Source: an uncultured Pseudomonas sp.
GTDB lineage: Bacteria > Pseudomonadota > Gammaproteobacteria > Pseudomonadales > Pseudomonadaceae
Reading direction: 5' to 3'
Assembly (NCBI RefSeq): GCF_913774235.1
Contig: NZ_CAJYDW010000019.1
Location: 124,001 to 188,000, forward strand
Length of the DNA: 64,000 bases
The translations under genes and the position numbers were made by a program. Every line of letters begins with the position of its first letter. Position 1 is the stretch's first letter. This document shows positions 56,734 to 64,000 of the stretch, piece by piece. The notes beneath the pieces were generated by a model that did no database searches, was not told the origin of the DNA, and was given only the letters and a program-made list of their open reading frames with translations.

Positions 56734-57417
56734 TCAGGTGGCGGGACGGGGCCTCAGGCCCTCGATGATCAGGGTCTCGAGGCCTTGCAACACCTCGTCG
56801 AAGAAGTCCGGGTCGGTCAGGTTGCGCCCGCAGAGGACCTGTACCTGTACCCGGAAGTCCGCGTAATGCTGGGTGGTGGCCCAGATGCTGAAGATCAGGT
56901 GGTGCGGGTCCACCGGTGCCAACTTGCCCGCGGCGATCCAGGCGCGGATCACCCTGGCCTTTTCATCCATCAGCTCATGCAGGCTGCCCTGCAACTCCGG
57001 CAGCAACAGCGGCGCGCCCTGGACCATTTCCAGACAGAACAGACGGGACTCGGCCGGATAATCGCGGGACATCTCCAGCTTCTGGCGCAGATAGCCACGC
57101 AGGGCGTCGAGCGGTTCCTGATCTTCGCTGAAGGTACGCAGCGGGGTCAGCCAGGTCGCGAGCAACTGGCGCAACACGGCCAGGTACAGCTCTTCCTTGT
57201 TGCTGAAGTAGTACAGGAGATTGGTCTTGGAGACGTCCGCCTGCAGCGCGACCTGATCCAGGCTGGCGCCATGCAGGCCGAAGCGGGAAAAGATGTCGAG
57301 GGCCGCACCGAGGATCTGCGCGCGCTTGGCCTCGATCTGCCGTAGCCGTCGCTGCTGGGCGGCCGGGCTGGGGGTGCGGGACTTGCGTGGGGGCGAAGCG
57401 TCACTGGCCTGACTCAC
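56734..57417 (-). CDS. rutR: TetR-family pyrimidine regulator RutR
   Basis: A 227-residue TetR-family repressor. The HTH is IFSRFGLHGASLDQVALQADVSKTNLLYYFSNKEEL (about 43-78), followed by the ligand domain with RDYPAESRLFCLEMVQGAPLL and HLIFSIWATTQHYADF, closely matching RutR. RutR senses uracil or thymine and controls rut genes. The start is a GTG at 57417 preceded by AAGGAG; the longer in-frame ORF from upstream ATGs is unlikely. It is divergent from rutA, with operator-like sites in the 343-bp gap. Confidence 0.92.
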   Translation of the reverse strand: MSQASDASPPRKSRTPSPAAQQRRLRQIEAKRAQILGAALDIFSRFGLHGASLDQVALQADVSKTNLLYYFSNKEELYLAVLRQLLATWLTPLRTFSEDQEPLDALRGYLRQKLEMSRDYPAESRLFCLEMVQGAPLLLPELQGSLHELMDEKARVIRAWIAAGKLAPVDPHHLIFSIWATTQHYADFRVQVQVLCGRNLTDPDFFDEVLQGLETLIIEGLRPRPAT

Positions 57418-57589
57418 GAACTGCTCCTTGGGCCTTATCGATGTCTGACGCGTGCCAGTCACTCGGTTCAGGCACGGTCGCTCGGTTCGCACCATCCTGG
57501 CGACGAACAAATGGCGGCGCCGCGATGGCCGCCAAAGGTTCAACTCTAGCATGTGGAATGGCTATTCATGCCCCGGATTCGGGCGTCTT

Positions 57590-57604
57590 GCACAAACCGG
57601 GTGC
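57590..57604. promoter_or_regulatory. NtrC-like site upstream of rutA
   Basis: GCACA-AACCG-GGTGC matches the NtrC palindrome GCACC-N5-GGTGC except for one base. It is 77 bp upstream of the predicted sigma-54 promoter. Confidence 0.5.
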
Positions 57605-57611
57605 TCTAATG

Positions 57612-57627
57612 TGGACCAAATAGTCTG
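57612..57627. promoter_or_regulatory. RutR-like operator upstream of rutA
   Basis: TGGACCA-AA-TAGTCTG resembles the RutR palindrome TTGACCA-N2-TGGTCAA. Its core ACCAAATAGTC differs at one base from the site at 61538-61553 (ACCAAATGGTC). The position between rutR and rutA is where a RutR site is expected. Confidence 0.6.
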
Positions 57628-57680
57628 AATCTAATTCGGCGTTCGATCCAAGTGATTGATTGAGTTGAATTTTCAGAACT

Positions 57681-57696
57681 TGGCAAGCTTTCTGCT
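57681..57696 (+). promoter_or_regulatory. Predicted sigma-54 promoter of the rut operon
   Basis: TGGCAAG-CTTT-CTGCT matches TGGCACG-N4-TTGCT with two differences; GG and GC are exactly 10 bases apart. Transcription would start near 57708, 53 bases before the rutA ATG. Confidence 0.65.
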
Positions 57697-57760
57697 CTCA
57701 TCCTGCAGCAACGGCGCCCTCGGGTGCGTTCCGATTCCTGACTGCGGGAGAGTGCGAGCG

Positions 57761-58849
57761 ATGAACATCGGTGTCTTCATTCCCATCGGCAACAACGGCT
57801 GGCTGCTCTCGGAAAATGCGCCTCAGTACCGGCCCACCTTCGAGTTGAATCGCGAGATCGTGCAGCGCGCCGAGCACTATGGCTTCGACTTCGCCCTGTC
57901 GATGATCAAGTTGCGCGGCTTCGGCGGTAAGACCGAATTCTGGGACCACAACCTGGAATCCTTCACCCTGATGGCCGGGCTGGCCGCGGTGACCTCGCGC
58001 ATCAAGCTGTTCGCCACCGCCGCGACCCTGACCCTGCCGCCGGCCATCGTCGCGCGCATGGCGTCCACCATCGACTCCATCTCCGGCGGCCGCTTCGGCG
58101 TGAATCTGGTCACCGGCTGGCAGAAGCCCGAGTACAGCCAGATGGGCCTTTGGCCGGGCGACGACTTCTTCGCCAGCCGCTACCAGTACCTCGGTGAATA
58201 CGCCCAGGTGCTGCGCGATCTCTGGGGCACCGGTCGCTCGGACTTCCAGGGCGCGCACTTCCGGATGGAGGACTGCCGGGTGAGCCCCCAACCCCAGGCG
58301 CCCATGGAAATCGTCTGCGCCGGGGCGAGCGATGCCGGCCTGGCCTTCGCCGCCGAACACGCCGACTACAGCTTCGTCTTCGGCAAGGGGGTGAACACGC
58401 CCAAGGCCTTCGCCCCGGCGGTGGAGCGGCTGCAGGCGGCCACCGCCAAGACCGGGCGCGACGTCACCTCCATCGCCCTGTTCATGATCATCGCCGCCGA
58501 GACCGACGAGGCGGCCCGCGCCAAGTGGGAGCACTACAAGGCCGGCGCCGACGAGGAGGCCATCGCCTGGCTGGGCGCCCAGGCCGCCGCCGACACCAAG
58601 TCCGGCAGCGACACCAACGTCCGCCAGATGGCCGATCCGACCTCGGCGGTGAACATCAACATGGGCACCCTGGTGGGCTCCTTCGCCAGCGTGGCGCGGA
58701 TGCTCGACGAGATCGCCGAGGTGCCGGGTGCCAGCGGCGTGCTGCTGACCTTCGATGATTTCGTCCAGGGCGTGACCGACTTCGGCGAGCGCATCCAGCC
58801 GCTGATGCAGAGCCGCCGTCATGTCGACCTGCTCAAGGAGAGTGCCTGA
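57761..58849 (+). CDS. rutA: Pyrimidine oxygenase RutA
   Basis: A 362-residue FMN-dependent luciferase-like monooxygenase that opens the uracil ring between N3 and C4. It starts [23 protein letters not shown] and has [41 protein letters not shown] and MNFRQMADPT-like [18 protein letters not shown]. The ATG at 57761 matches the conserved N-terminus; the ORF extends further upstream but that part lies over the promoter. The stop overlaps rutB (TGATGA). Confidence 0.96.
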   Translation: MNIGVFIPIGNNGWLLSENAPQYRPTFELNREIVQRAEHYGFDFALSMIKLRGFGGKTEFWDHNLESFTLMAGLAAVTSRIKLFATAATLTLPPAIVARMASTIDSISGGRFGVNLVTGWQKPEYSQMGLWPGDDFFASRYQYLGEYAQVLRDLWGTGRSDFQGAHFRMEDCRVSPQPQAPMEIVCAGASDAGLAFAAEHADYSFVFGKGVNTPKAFAPAVERLQAATAKTGRDVTSIALFMIIAAETDEAARAKWEHYKAGADEEAIAWLGAQAAADTKSGSDTNVRQMADPTSAVNINMGTLVGSFASVARMLDEIAEVPGASGVLLTFDDFVQGVTDFGERIQPLMQSRRHVDLLKESA

Positions 58850-59577
58850 TGAACGCTGTGGAAACCCTGGCGGGCTATGCCCTGCCCGCGAGCGACGCCG
58901 AAGCCCTGACCCTGCCGGCACGACCCGAGCCGCTGCGGCTCAAGGCCAGCGAGACCGCCCTGATCGTGGTGGACATGCAGAACGCCTACGCCAGCCAGGG
59001 CGGCTATCTGGACCTGGCCGGCTTCGACGTCTCGGCCACCGAACCGGTGATCGAGAACGTCGCCGCGGTGGTGGAGACCGCCCGCGGCGCGGGTATCCAG
59101 GTGGTCTGGTTCCAGAATGGCTGGGATCCGGAGTACCGCGAGGCCGGCGGCCCCGGTTCGCCCAACTGGCACAAGTCCAATGCGCTGAAGACCATGCGCA
59201 AGCGACCCGAATTGCAGGGTCAGCTGCTGGCCAAGGGCGGCTGGGACTACGCCCTGGTGGATCGGCTGCAACCGGCGGCGGAAGACCTGGTGGTGCCCAA
59301 GACCCGCTACAGCGGCTTCTACAACACCAACCTGGACAGCCTGCTGCGCGCCCGTGGCATCCGCAACCTGGTGTTCGTCGGCGTCGCCACCAACGTCTGC
59401 GTGGAGTCGACCCTGAGGGACGGCTTCTTCCTCGAATACTTCGGCGTCTGCCTGCACGACGCCTGCCACCAGGCCGGGCCCCGTTCGGCCCACGAGGCCG
59501 CACTGTTCAACATCGAGACCTTCTTCGGCTGGGTCGCCAGCTGCGCCGACTTCCACACCACCTTCGCCAAGGACTGA
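58849..59577 (+). CDS. rutB: Ureidoacrylate (peroxyureidoacrylate) amidohydrolase RutB
   Basis: A 242-residue isochorismatase-fold amidase that cleaves the RutA product into carbamate and an aminoacrylate species. The triad is Asp in [21 protein letters not shown], Lys in [19 protein letters not shown], and Cys in [18 protein letters not shown]. The ATG overlaps the rutA stop. Confidence 0.95.
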   Translation: MNAVETLAGYALPASDAEALTLPARPEPLRLKASETALIVVDMQNAYASQGGYLDLAGFDVSATEPVIENVAAVVETARGAGIQVVWFQNGWDPEYREAGGPGSPNWHKSNALKTMRKRPELQGQLLAKGGWDYALVDRLQPAAEDLVVPKTRYSGFYNTNLDSLLRARGIRNLVFVGVATNVCVESTLRDGFFLEYFGVCLHDACHQAGPRSAHEAALFNIETFFGWVASCADFHTTFAKD

Positions 59578-59583
59578 GCCGCC

Positions 59584-59967
59584 ATGCCCAAGCAAGCCGT
59601 GATCCCCGCCGGTACCGGTACTCCCATCGCCCCCTTCGTGCCTGGCAGCCTGGCCGACGGAATTCTCTATGTCTCCGGCACCCTGCCGTTCGATGCCCAG
59701 AACAACGTCGTCCACGTCGGCGACGCCGCCGCCCAGGCACGCCACGTGCTCACCACCATCCAGGGCGTGGTGGAGGCGGCCGGCGGCAGCATGGCCGATG
59801 TCACCTTCAACATGATCATGCTCACCGACTGGGCCAATTACGCCGCCATCAACGTGGTGTACGCCGAGTTCTTTCCCGGCGAGAAGCCGGCGCGCTACTG
59901 CATCCAGTGCGGCCTGGTGAAGCCCGACGCCCTGATCGAGATCGCCAGCATCGCCCATATCGGCTAG
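59584..59967 (+). CDS. rutC: Rid-family aminoacrylate deaminase RutC
   Basis: A 127-residue RidA/YjgF-family trimeric protein, [20 protein letters not shown], with the substrate-binding Arg in [20 protein letters not shown]. It deaminates 3-aminoacrylate formed by RutB. It follows rutB by 6 bp. Confidence 0.94.
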   Translation: MPKQAVIPAGTGTPIAPFVPGSLADGILYVSGTLPFDAQNNVVHVGDAAAQARHVLTTIQGVVEAAGGSMADVTFNMIMLTDWANYAAINVVYAEFFPGEKPARYCIQCGLVKPDALIEIASIAHIG

Positions 59968-59981
59968 GGCTGCGCTCCGTT

Positions 59982-60019
59982 TAGCCCCCTCTCCCCCTGG
60001 GAGAGGGCTGGGGTGAGGG
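59982..60019. repeat. CCCTCACCCC-type repeat inside the rut operon
   Basis: tagccccctctccccctggg followed by agagggctggggtgaggg is the same element, in the same orientation, as the copy at 46942-46982. It sits between rutC and rutD and would fold into a hairpin in the operon mRNA. Confidence 0.85.
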
Positions 60020-60052
60020 AAGCCCCAACCACTGAACCACCGAGGACCGCCC

Positions 60053-60838
60053 ATGCATTTCGAACTCCATGGCCGCCAGGACCCGGCGGCCGACACCTTG
60101 CTGCTCAGCTCCGGGCTGGGCGGCGCCGGGGCCTTCTGGACGCCACAGCTGGCGGCTCTGGGCGAAAGATTCCGGGTGGTGGTCTACGACCAGACCGGCA
60201 CCGGCAAGAGCCCGGCCGAGCTACCGGCCGACTACCGCATCCAGCATATGGCCGAGGATCTGCTGGCCCTGGCCGACCGCCTGGAACTCGATAGTTGCCT
60301 GTTCATGGGCCATGCCCTGGGCGGCCTGGTGGGACTGCAGGCCAATCTGCTGCGGCCAGGCCTGATCCGCCGCCAGGTGTTGGTCAATGCCTGGAGCCGA
60401 CCCAATCCGCACACCGGGCGCTGCTTCGCCCTGCGTCAGCGGCTGCTGCGCGACAGCGGCGCCGCGGCCTATGTCCAGGCCCAGGCGATCTTTCTCTATC
60501 CGGCCACCTGGATCGCCGAACACGGCGAACGCCTGGCCGCCGACGAAGCCCATGCCCTGGCGCACTTCCCCGGTGAGGCCAATGTGCTGCGGCGCATCGG
60601 TGCCCTGTTGGCCTTCGACGTGGACGCCGAGTTGGCGCGGATCGAGGTGCCGACCCTGGTGCTGGCCAATCGCGACGATGTGCTGGTGCCTTGGAATTCG
60701 TCCCAGCGACTGGCCGCCGGCCTGCCCCAGGCCACCTTCCAGTTGCTGGAGTGGGGCGGCCATGCCTCCAGCGTCACCGATCCCACCACCTTCGACCGGG
60801 TGGTGCTCGACTATCTCAGCCAACCTTCCGAGGAATAG
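60053..60838 (+). CDS. rutD: RutD alpha/beta-hydrolase-like protein
   Basis: A 261-residue alpha/beta-hydrolase-fold protein. The nucleophile elbow is GHALGGLVG, with Ala where hydrolases have Ser, as in E. coli RutD (GHALGALVG as I recall). [31 protein letters not shown] and [15 protein letters not shown] are typical RutD segments. It is thought to speed malonic semialdehyde or carbamate formation, but its exact chemistry is unclear. It is followed directly by rutF. Confidence 0.92.
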   Translation: MHFELHGRQDPAADTLLLSSGLGGAGAFWTPQLAALGERFRVVVYDQTGTGKSPAELPADYRIQHMAEDLLALADRLELDSCLFMGHALGGLVGLQANLLRPGLIRRQVLVNAWSRPNPHTGRCFALRQRLLRDSGAAAYVQAQAIFLYPATWIAEHGERLAADEAHALAHFPGEANVLRRIGALLAFDVDAELARIEVPTLVLANRDDVLVPWNSSQRLAAGLPQATFQLLEWGGHASSVTDPTTFDRVVLDYLSQPSEE

Positions 60839-60842
60839 CGCC

Positions 60843-61364
60843 ATGTCCGTTGCCCATGCCTTGCCGCCTGCCACGGCGCCCGCCACCCCGGTCGAACGCG
60901 ACCTCTTTCGTGGGGCCATGGCGCGCCTGGGCGCTGCGGTCAACCTCGTCACCACCGACGGCCCGGCCGGGCCCGCCGGCTTCACCGCCACCGCCGTGTG
61001 CAGCGTCAGCGATACCCCGCCGACCCTGCTGGTCTGCCTCAACCGGGGTGCCTCGGTGCATCCGGCCTTCAGCGCCAACGGGGTGCTCTGCGTCAACGTC
61101 CTGGCCGCCGGCCAGCAGGCGCTGGCCAACCTCTTCGGCGGCAAGACCGCCATGGCCGAGCGCTTCGCCGCCGCCAGTTGGACGCGCCTCGCCAGCGGTG
61201 CGCCGGTGCTGGACGGCGCCCTGGTGGCCTGCGATTGCCGCATCGCCGGGGTGCAGTCGGTGGGCAGCCACGACCTGCTGCTCTGCGAGGTGCTGGGCGT
61301 GGCCGAACCGGGCGGCAAGGGTGGCCTGCTGTACTTCGATCGGCGTTATCACGAGTTGGCGTGA
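60843..61364 (+). CDS. rutF: FMN reductase RutF
   Basis: A 173-residue flavin reductase that supplies reduced FMN to RutA. It has [62 protein letters not shown] and [10 protein letters not shown] at the end. The ATG is 5 bp after rutD. In E. coli the order is rutD-rutE-rutF-rutG; here rutE and rutG are missing, and rutF ends the operon. Confidence 0.94.
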   Translation: MSVAHALPPATAPATPVERDLFRGAMARLGAAVNLVTTDGPAGPAGFTATAVCSVSDTPPTLLVCLNRGASVHPAFSANGVLCVNVLAAGQQALANLFGGKTAMAERFAAASWTRLASGAPVLDGALVACDCRIAGVQSVGSHDLLLCEVLGVAEPGGKGGLLYFDRRYHELA

Positions 61365-61537
61365 GGTCCGGTCCACGCCGGCACGGTCTCGTTGGGCAGC
61401 GCTACCGCCCAGGCCATGGCCTAAGGACGCGCCACTGCGAGCTACCGCGGTGCACGTTGATCGGTCACGGTGCGCCCGGTCGGCCTCGTGATTCAGCTGT
61501 TTCACTCAAGTATTTGGTTTAGAAGAACTTTTTAGTT

Positions 61538-61553
61538 TTTACCAAATGGTCCA
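61538..61553. promoter_or_regulatory. RutR-like operator upstream of the dioxygenase operon
   Basis: TTTACCA-AA-TGGTCCA matches the RutR palindrome TTGACCA-N2-TGGTCAA at 12 of 14 fixed positions. Its right edge is 5 bp from the sigma-54 -24 element, a place where a repressor could block promoter opening. Confidence 0.65.
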
Positions 61554-61557
61554 AAGA

Positions 61558-61573
61558 TGGCACAACGGTTGCA
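61558..61573 (+). promoter_or_regulatory. Near-perfect sigma-54 promoter of the dioxygenase-VOC-BMP operon
   Basis: TGGCACA-ACGG-TTGCA matches the consensus TGGCACG-N4-TTGCA with a single difference. Transcription would start near 61585, about 60 bases before the ATG at 61647. The upstream part of the 282-bp gap has two GGTGC half-sites about 20 bp apart (near 61450-61475), but no clear NtrC palindrome. Confidence 0.8.
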
Positions 61574-61646
61574 CTTGCCCTGCTGCCGCCCTGCCCGGTG
61601 AACGTGCGTCGCGCTGTCTCCTTTCGTCCCACTCGTGAGGTTCGTC

Positions 61647-62666
61647 ATGCCGCTGTCCAGTGTTCCCATCATCGATCTGGCTCCCTACTTCGAGGGTTCG
61701 ACCGCCGGCAAGCAGGCGGTGGCCAAGGCCGTCGACCAGGCCTGCCGCGATATCGGCTTTCTGGTCATCACCCACCATCAGGTGCCCGAAGAACTGGTCG
61801 AGCGCGTCTCGCGCCTGTCGCGGGCCTTCTTCGACCTGCCGCTGGCCGAGAAACGCAAGGCCGATCGGCCGCGTCCGGACCAGGTGCGCGGCTATAGCGC
61901 GGTGGCCGAGGAAAGCCTGTCCTACAGCCTGGAAGAGGCGGCGCCCGGCGATCTCAAGGAGTCCTTCTCCATCGGACCGCTGGAGGTCCCAGAGACGGCC
62001 TATTACCGCGGCCCCGAAGCCGGGCCGCACTTCGCGCCCAATGTCTGGCCGACGGCCATCCCCGGTTTTCGCCAGGCCTATGCCGAGTACTTCGCCGCCA
62101 TGAGCGACCTGGCGCGCACCCTGATGCGCCTCTTCGCCCTGGGGCTGGAGTTGCCGGAGACCTACTTCGACAGCCGCATCGATCGCCACATCAGCATGTT
62201 CCGCACCCTCTGCTATCCCCACCAGAAGGAGGCGGCGCTGCCCGGCCAGCTGCGCGCCGGGGCCCATACCGACTACGGCAGCCTGACTATCGTCCGTCCC
62301 GACGACGCCCCTGGCGGCCTGCAGGTGCGCAATGCCGATGGCGAGTGGGTGGACGTGCCCAAGGTGCCGGGCGGCTTCGTGGTCAACATCGGCGACCTGA
62401 TGATGCAGTGGACCAACGATCGCTGGGTCTCGACCCTGCACCGGGTGGTGAATCCACCGGCGGATGCCGGTTGCGATACCCGCCGCCAATCCCTGGTGTT
62501 CTTCCATCAGCCCAACTACGACACCCTTATCGAATGCCTGCCCGGCTGCGCTACGCCCGGCACGCCGCCGCGCCACGCGCCCATCACCTCGGGCGATCAC
62601 CTGAGATCCAAATTCGTCAAGCAGACCACCTTCGGCGGTACCCAGTCCGGCGTGCGGGTGGCCTGA
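61647..62666 (+). CDS. 2-oxoglutarate/Fe(II) dioxygenase, isopenicillin-N-synthase-like
   Basis: A 339-residue non-heme iron oxygenase. An N-terminal DIOX_N domain (PIIDLAPYFEG, CRDIGFLVITHHQVPEEL) is followed by the jelly-roll core with iron ligands H207 and D209 (GAHTDYGSLTIV) and H265 (TLHRVVNP), and R280-x-S282 for 2-oxoglutarate. GEWVDVPKVPGGFVVNIGDLMMQWTNDRW is typical. The superfamily includes fungal thymine 7-hydroxylase; a nucleobase substrate is inferred only from the RutR-like site and neighbours. ATG at 61647 has GAGG upstream. The stop overlaps the VOC gene. Confidence 0.9.
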   Translation: MPLSSVPIIDLAPYFEGSTAGKQAVAKAVDQACRDIGFLVITHHQVPEELVERVSRLSRAFFDLPLAEKRKADRPRPDQVRGYSAVAEESLSYSLEEAAPGDLKESFSIGPLEVPETAYYRGPEAGPHFAPNVWPTAIPGFRQAYAEYFAAMSDLARTLMRLFALGLELPETYFDSRIDRHISMFRTLCYPHQKEAALPGQLRAGAHTDYGSLTIVRPDDAPGGLQVRNADGEWVDVPKVPGGFVVNIGDLMMQWTNDRWVSTLHRVVNPPADAGCDTRRQSLVFFHQPNYDTLIECLPGCATPGTPPRHAPITSGDHLRSKFVKQTTFGGTQSGVRVA

Positions 62667-63052
62667 TGCCGAGCCTCTCCTACGTCAACGTCTTCGCCCA
62701 GGACGTGGTGGCCCTGAGCGGCTTCTACCAGCGGGTGTTCGGCTTTCCCGAGATCGAGGCGATCCGCTCGCCAATCTTCCGCGGCCTTGATACGGGCAAG
62801 ACCGCCATCGGCTTCAACGCGCCGGAGGCCTATGAACTGCTGGGGCTGGGCGATTTCGCCGGCAGTGAAGGCTGCCGCTTCCTGCTCAACCTGGAGGTGG
62901 ACAGCCGCGCGGAGGTGGATCGGCTGGTGCCGGTGGCCGAGGCCGCCGGTGCGCGCCTGGTGAAGGCGCCCTACGAAACCTACTACCACTGGTACCAGGC
63001 CGTACTGCTGGACCCGGAAGGCAACGTGTTCCGTATCAACCACATGCTGTAG
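62666..63052 (+). CDS. VOC-fold (glyoxalase/bleomycin-resistance/dioxygenase) protein
   Basis: A 128-residue vicinal-oxygen-chelate protein, MPSLSYVNVFAQDVVALSGFY, with QRVFGFPEIEAIRSPIFRGLDTG and YYHWYQAVLLDPEGNVFRINHML. Whether the metal triad is complete is not obvious. VOC enzymes isomerise, cleave or rearrange small metabolites. Its ATG overlaps the dioxygenase stop (TGATG), so the two are made together, implying consecutive steps on one substrate. Confidence 0.87.
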   Translation: MPSLSYVNVFAQDVVALSGFYQRVFGFPEIEAIRSPIFRGLDTGKTAIGFNAPEAYELLGLGDFAGSEGCRFLLNLEVDSRAEVDRLVPVAEAAGARLVKAPYETYYHWYQAVLLDPEGNVFRINHML

Positions 63053-63072
63053 ACAAGACTAAGGACGAGACG

Positions 63073-64000
63073 ATGCTGAGCAGATGGCTGGGAAGAGTGG
63101 CGTGCGTGCTGGCGCTGGTAGGGCTGGGCGCGGTGGCGCGGGCGGACGACGAGGGCTTCACCCTCAAGGGCGAGCCGAAGATCGCCATGCTGTATTTCAC
63201 GGCCAAGAACGACGGCGGCTGGACCCAGGCCATGGACGAGGCGCGGGTGAAGATCGAGAAGGAGCTGGGCATGAAGATCCAGTTCGTGGAAAACGTGCCG
63301 GAAACCGCCTCGGCCATCCGCCCGGCCGCCGAACGCTTCATCAAACGCGGCGCCAATATCGTCATCGGCACCGCCTTCGGCTATTCCGACACCTTCAAGC
63401 AACTGGCCGAGCAATATCCCGAGGTGGCCTTCCTCAATGCTTCGGGCACCACCAACGGGCGCAACCTGGAATCCTTCTACGGTCGTACCTACGAAAGCCA
63501 GTATCTCTGCGGCATGGCCGCGGGCGCGACGTCCAAGACCGGTAAGCTGGGCTTCGTCGCCGCCAATCCCTTCGGCGTGGTGAACTGGACCATCAATGCC
63601 TACGAGCTGGGCGCCCGGCAGATGAATCCCAATGCCACCCTCACGGTGATCTACACCGGCAGCTGGAACGACCCGGTCAAGGAACGCGCCGCCGCCGCGG
63701 CGCTGATCGACCAGGGCGCCGATGTCATCGGCCAGCACGTGGACACCCCCACGCCGCAGATCGTCGCCCAGGAGCGCGGCGTCTATGGCACTGGCCACCA
63801 CCGCGACATGCGCCAATTCGCGCCCAAGGCCACCCTCTGTTCCTCGGTATGGGTCTGGGATCGCTTCCTGGTGCCGGAGCTCAAGCGGGTCATGGCCGGC
63901 AACTGGAAGCCCGCGCCCCATGGCGCCTTCGTCTCCATGGCCGACGGCGGCACCGACATCGCCGGCTTCGGCGACGGCGTACCCAAGGCGGCCCAGGAGA
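63073..64000 (+). CDS. BMP-family ABC transporter substrate-binding protein, 3' end outside window
   Basis: The first 309 residues of a periplasmic binding protein. The signal MLSRWLGRVACVLALVGLGAVARA precedes KIAMLYFTAKNDGGWTQAMDEAR, GANIVIGTAFGYSDTFKQLAEQYPEVAFLNASG, YLCGMAAGATSKTGKLGFVAANPFG and GADVIGQHVDTPTPQIVAQERG. BMP/PnrA/Med proteins usually bind nucleosides or purines, and related ones bind other small ring compounds. It lies 20 bp after the VOC gene. The ATPase and permease genes are expected beyond 64000. Confidence 0.92.
   Translation, partial: MLSRWLGRVACVLALVGLGAVARADDEGFTLKGEPKIAMLYFTAKNDGGWTQAMDEARVKIEKELGMKIQFVENVPETASAIRPAAERFIKRGANIVIGTAFGYSDTFKQLAEQYPEVAFLNASGTTNGRNLESFYGRTYESQYLCGMAAGATSKTGKLGFVAANPFGVVNWTINAYELGARQMNPNATLTVIYTGSWNDPVKERAAAAALIDQGADVIGQHVDTPTPQIVAQERGVYGTGHHRDMRQFAPKATLCSSVWVWDRFLVPELKRVMAGNWKPAPHGAFVSMADGGTDIAGFGDGVPKAAQE

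Noticed and set aside
61365-61537. NtrC palindrome upstream of the dioxygenase operon
   Set aside because: Only GGTGC half-sites are seen, not a GCACC-N5-GGTGC palindrome, so it is not listed as a site.

Overview
The window is about 64 kb of high-GC, densely coded chromosome from a Pseudomonas. Gene order from the yggS fragment through pilTU, pyrC'-pyrB-pyrR-ruvX-algH, tonB3-gshB, pilGHIJK-chpABC, rsmE-bioA, an FAD amine oxidase, a cytochrome b561/YceI pair and a MexAB-OprM-type pump follows my memory of the PA0394-PA0427 stretch of P. aeruginosa PAO1. Lineage-specific differences are an inserted UdgX/radical-SAM DNA-repair pair (2896-5547), absence of chpDE after chpC, and absence of a local repressor gene (mexR/ttgR) at the pump. 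I cannot fix the species; a P. oryzihabitans-like lineage is only a guess. No tRNA, rRNA, CRISPR array, insertion sequence or prophage is visible.

Layout. 1-2899: PLP homeostasis protein fragment and the twitching ATPases PilT/PilU. 2896-5547: UdgX-type uracil-DNA-binding protein and its radical-SAM partner. 5680-7040: NlpC/P60 hydrolase and a TM2-domain protein. 7093-12896 (minus strand): pyrimidine synthesis (aspartate transcarbamoylase with its catalytically dead dihydroorotase-like subunit, PyrR), RuvX, AlgH, TonB3 and glutathione synthetase. 13117-26448: the complete Pil-Chp chemosensory system that controls type IV pili. 26445-32423: HAD phosphatase, RsmE, BioA, amine oxidase, b561 and YceI. 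32649-38607: tripartite RND efflux operon behind a TtgR-like operator. 38728-44804: lipoprotein, acyltransferase, small Cys-rich proteins, a degenerate HMCES/YedK homologue, a chemoreceptor and an M48 protease.

44884-64000 is a nitrogen-scavenging region. It holds a urease operon (ureD-ureA-GNAT-ureB-ureC, interrupted by repeats), ethanolamine uptake and ammonia-lyase (eutP-eutB-eutC), and a Rut pyrimidine-ring-opening operon (rutR, rutABCD, rutF; no rutE or rutG). It ends with an operon encoding a 2-oxoglutarate/Fe(II) dioxygenase, a VOC-fold protein and a BMP-family ABC transporter binding protein that runs off the window. I read sigma-54 -24/-12 promoters in front of eutP, rutA and the dioxygenase operon, NtrC-like palindromes in front of eutP and rutA, and near-identical RutR-like operators in front of both rutA and the dioxygenase operon.

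The best candidate for an undescribed system is that last operon: a predicted RutR/sigma-54-controlled nucleobase (or related) uptake and oxidation module that may stand in for the missing RutG permease. Other points of note are a TtgR-type operator without a neighbouring ttgR, a YedK/HMCES homologue that has lost Cys2, an approximately 860-bp non-coding element framed by long inverted repeats, and 102-bp tandem repeats between ureB and ureC.
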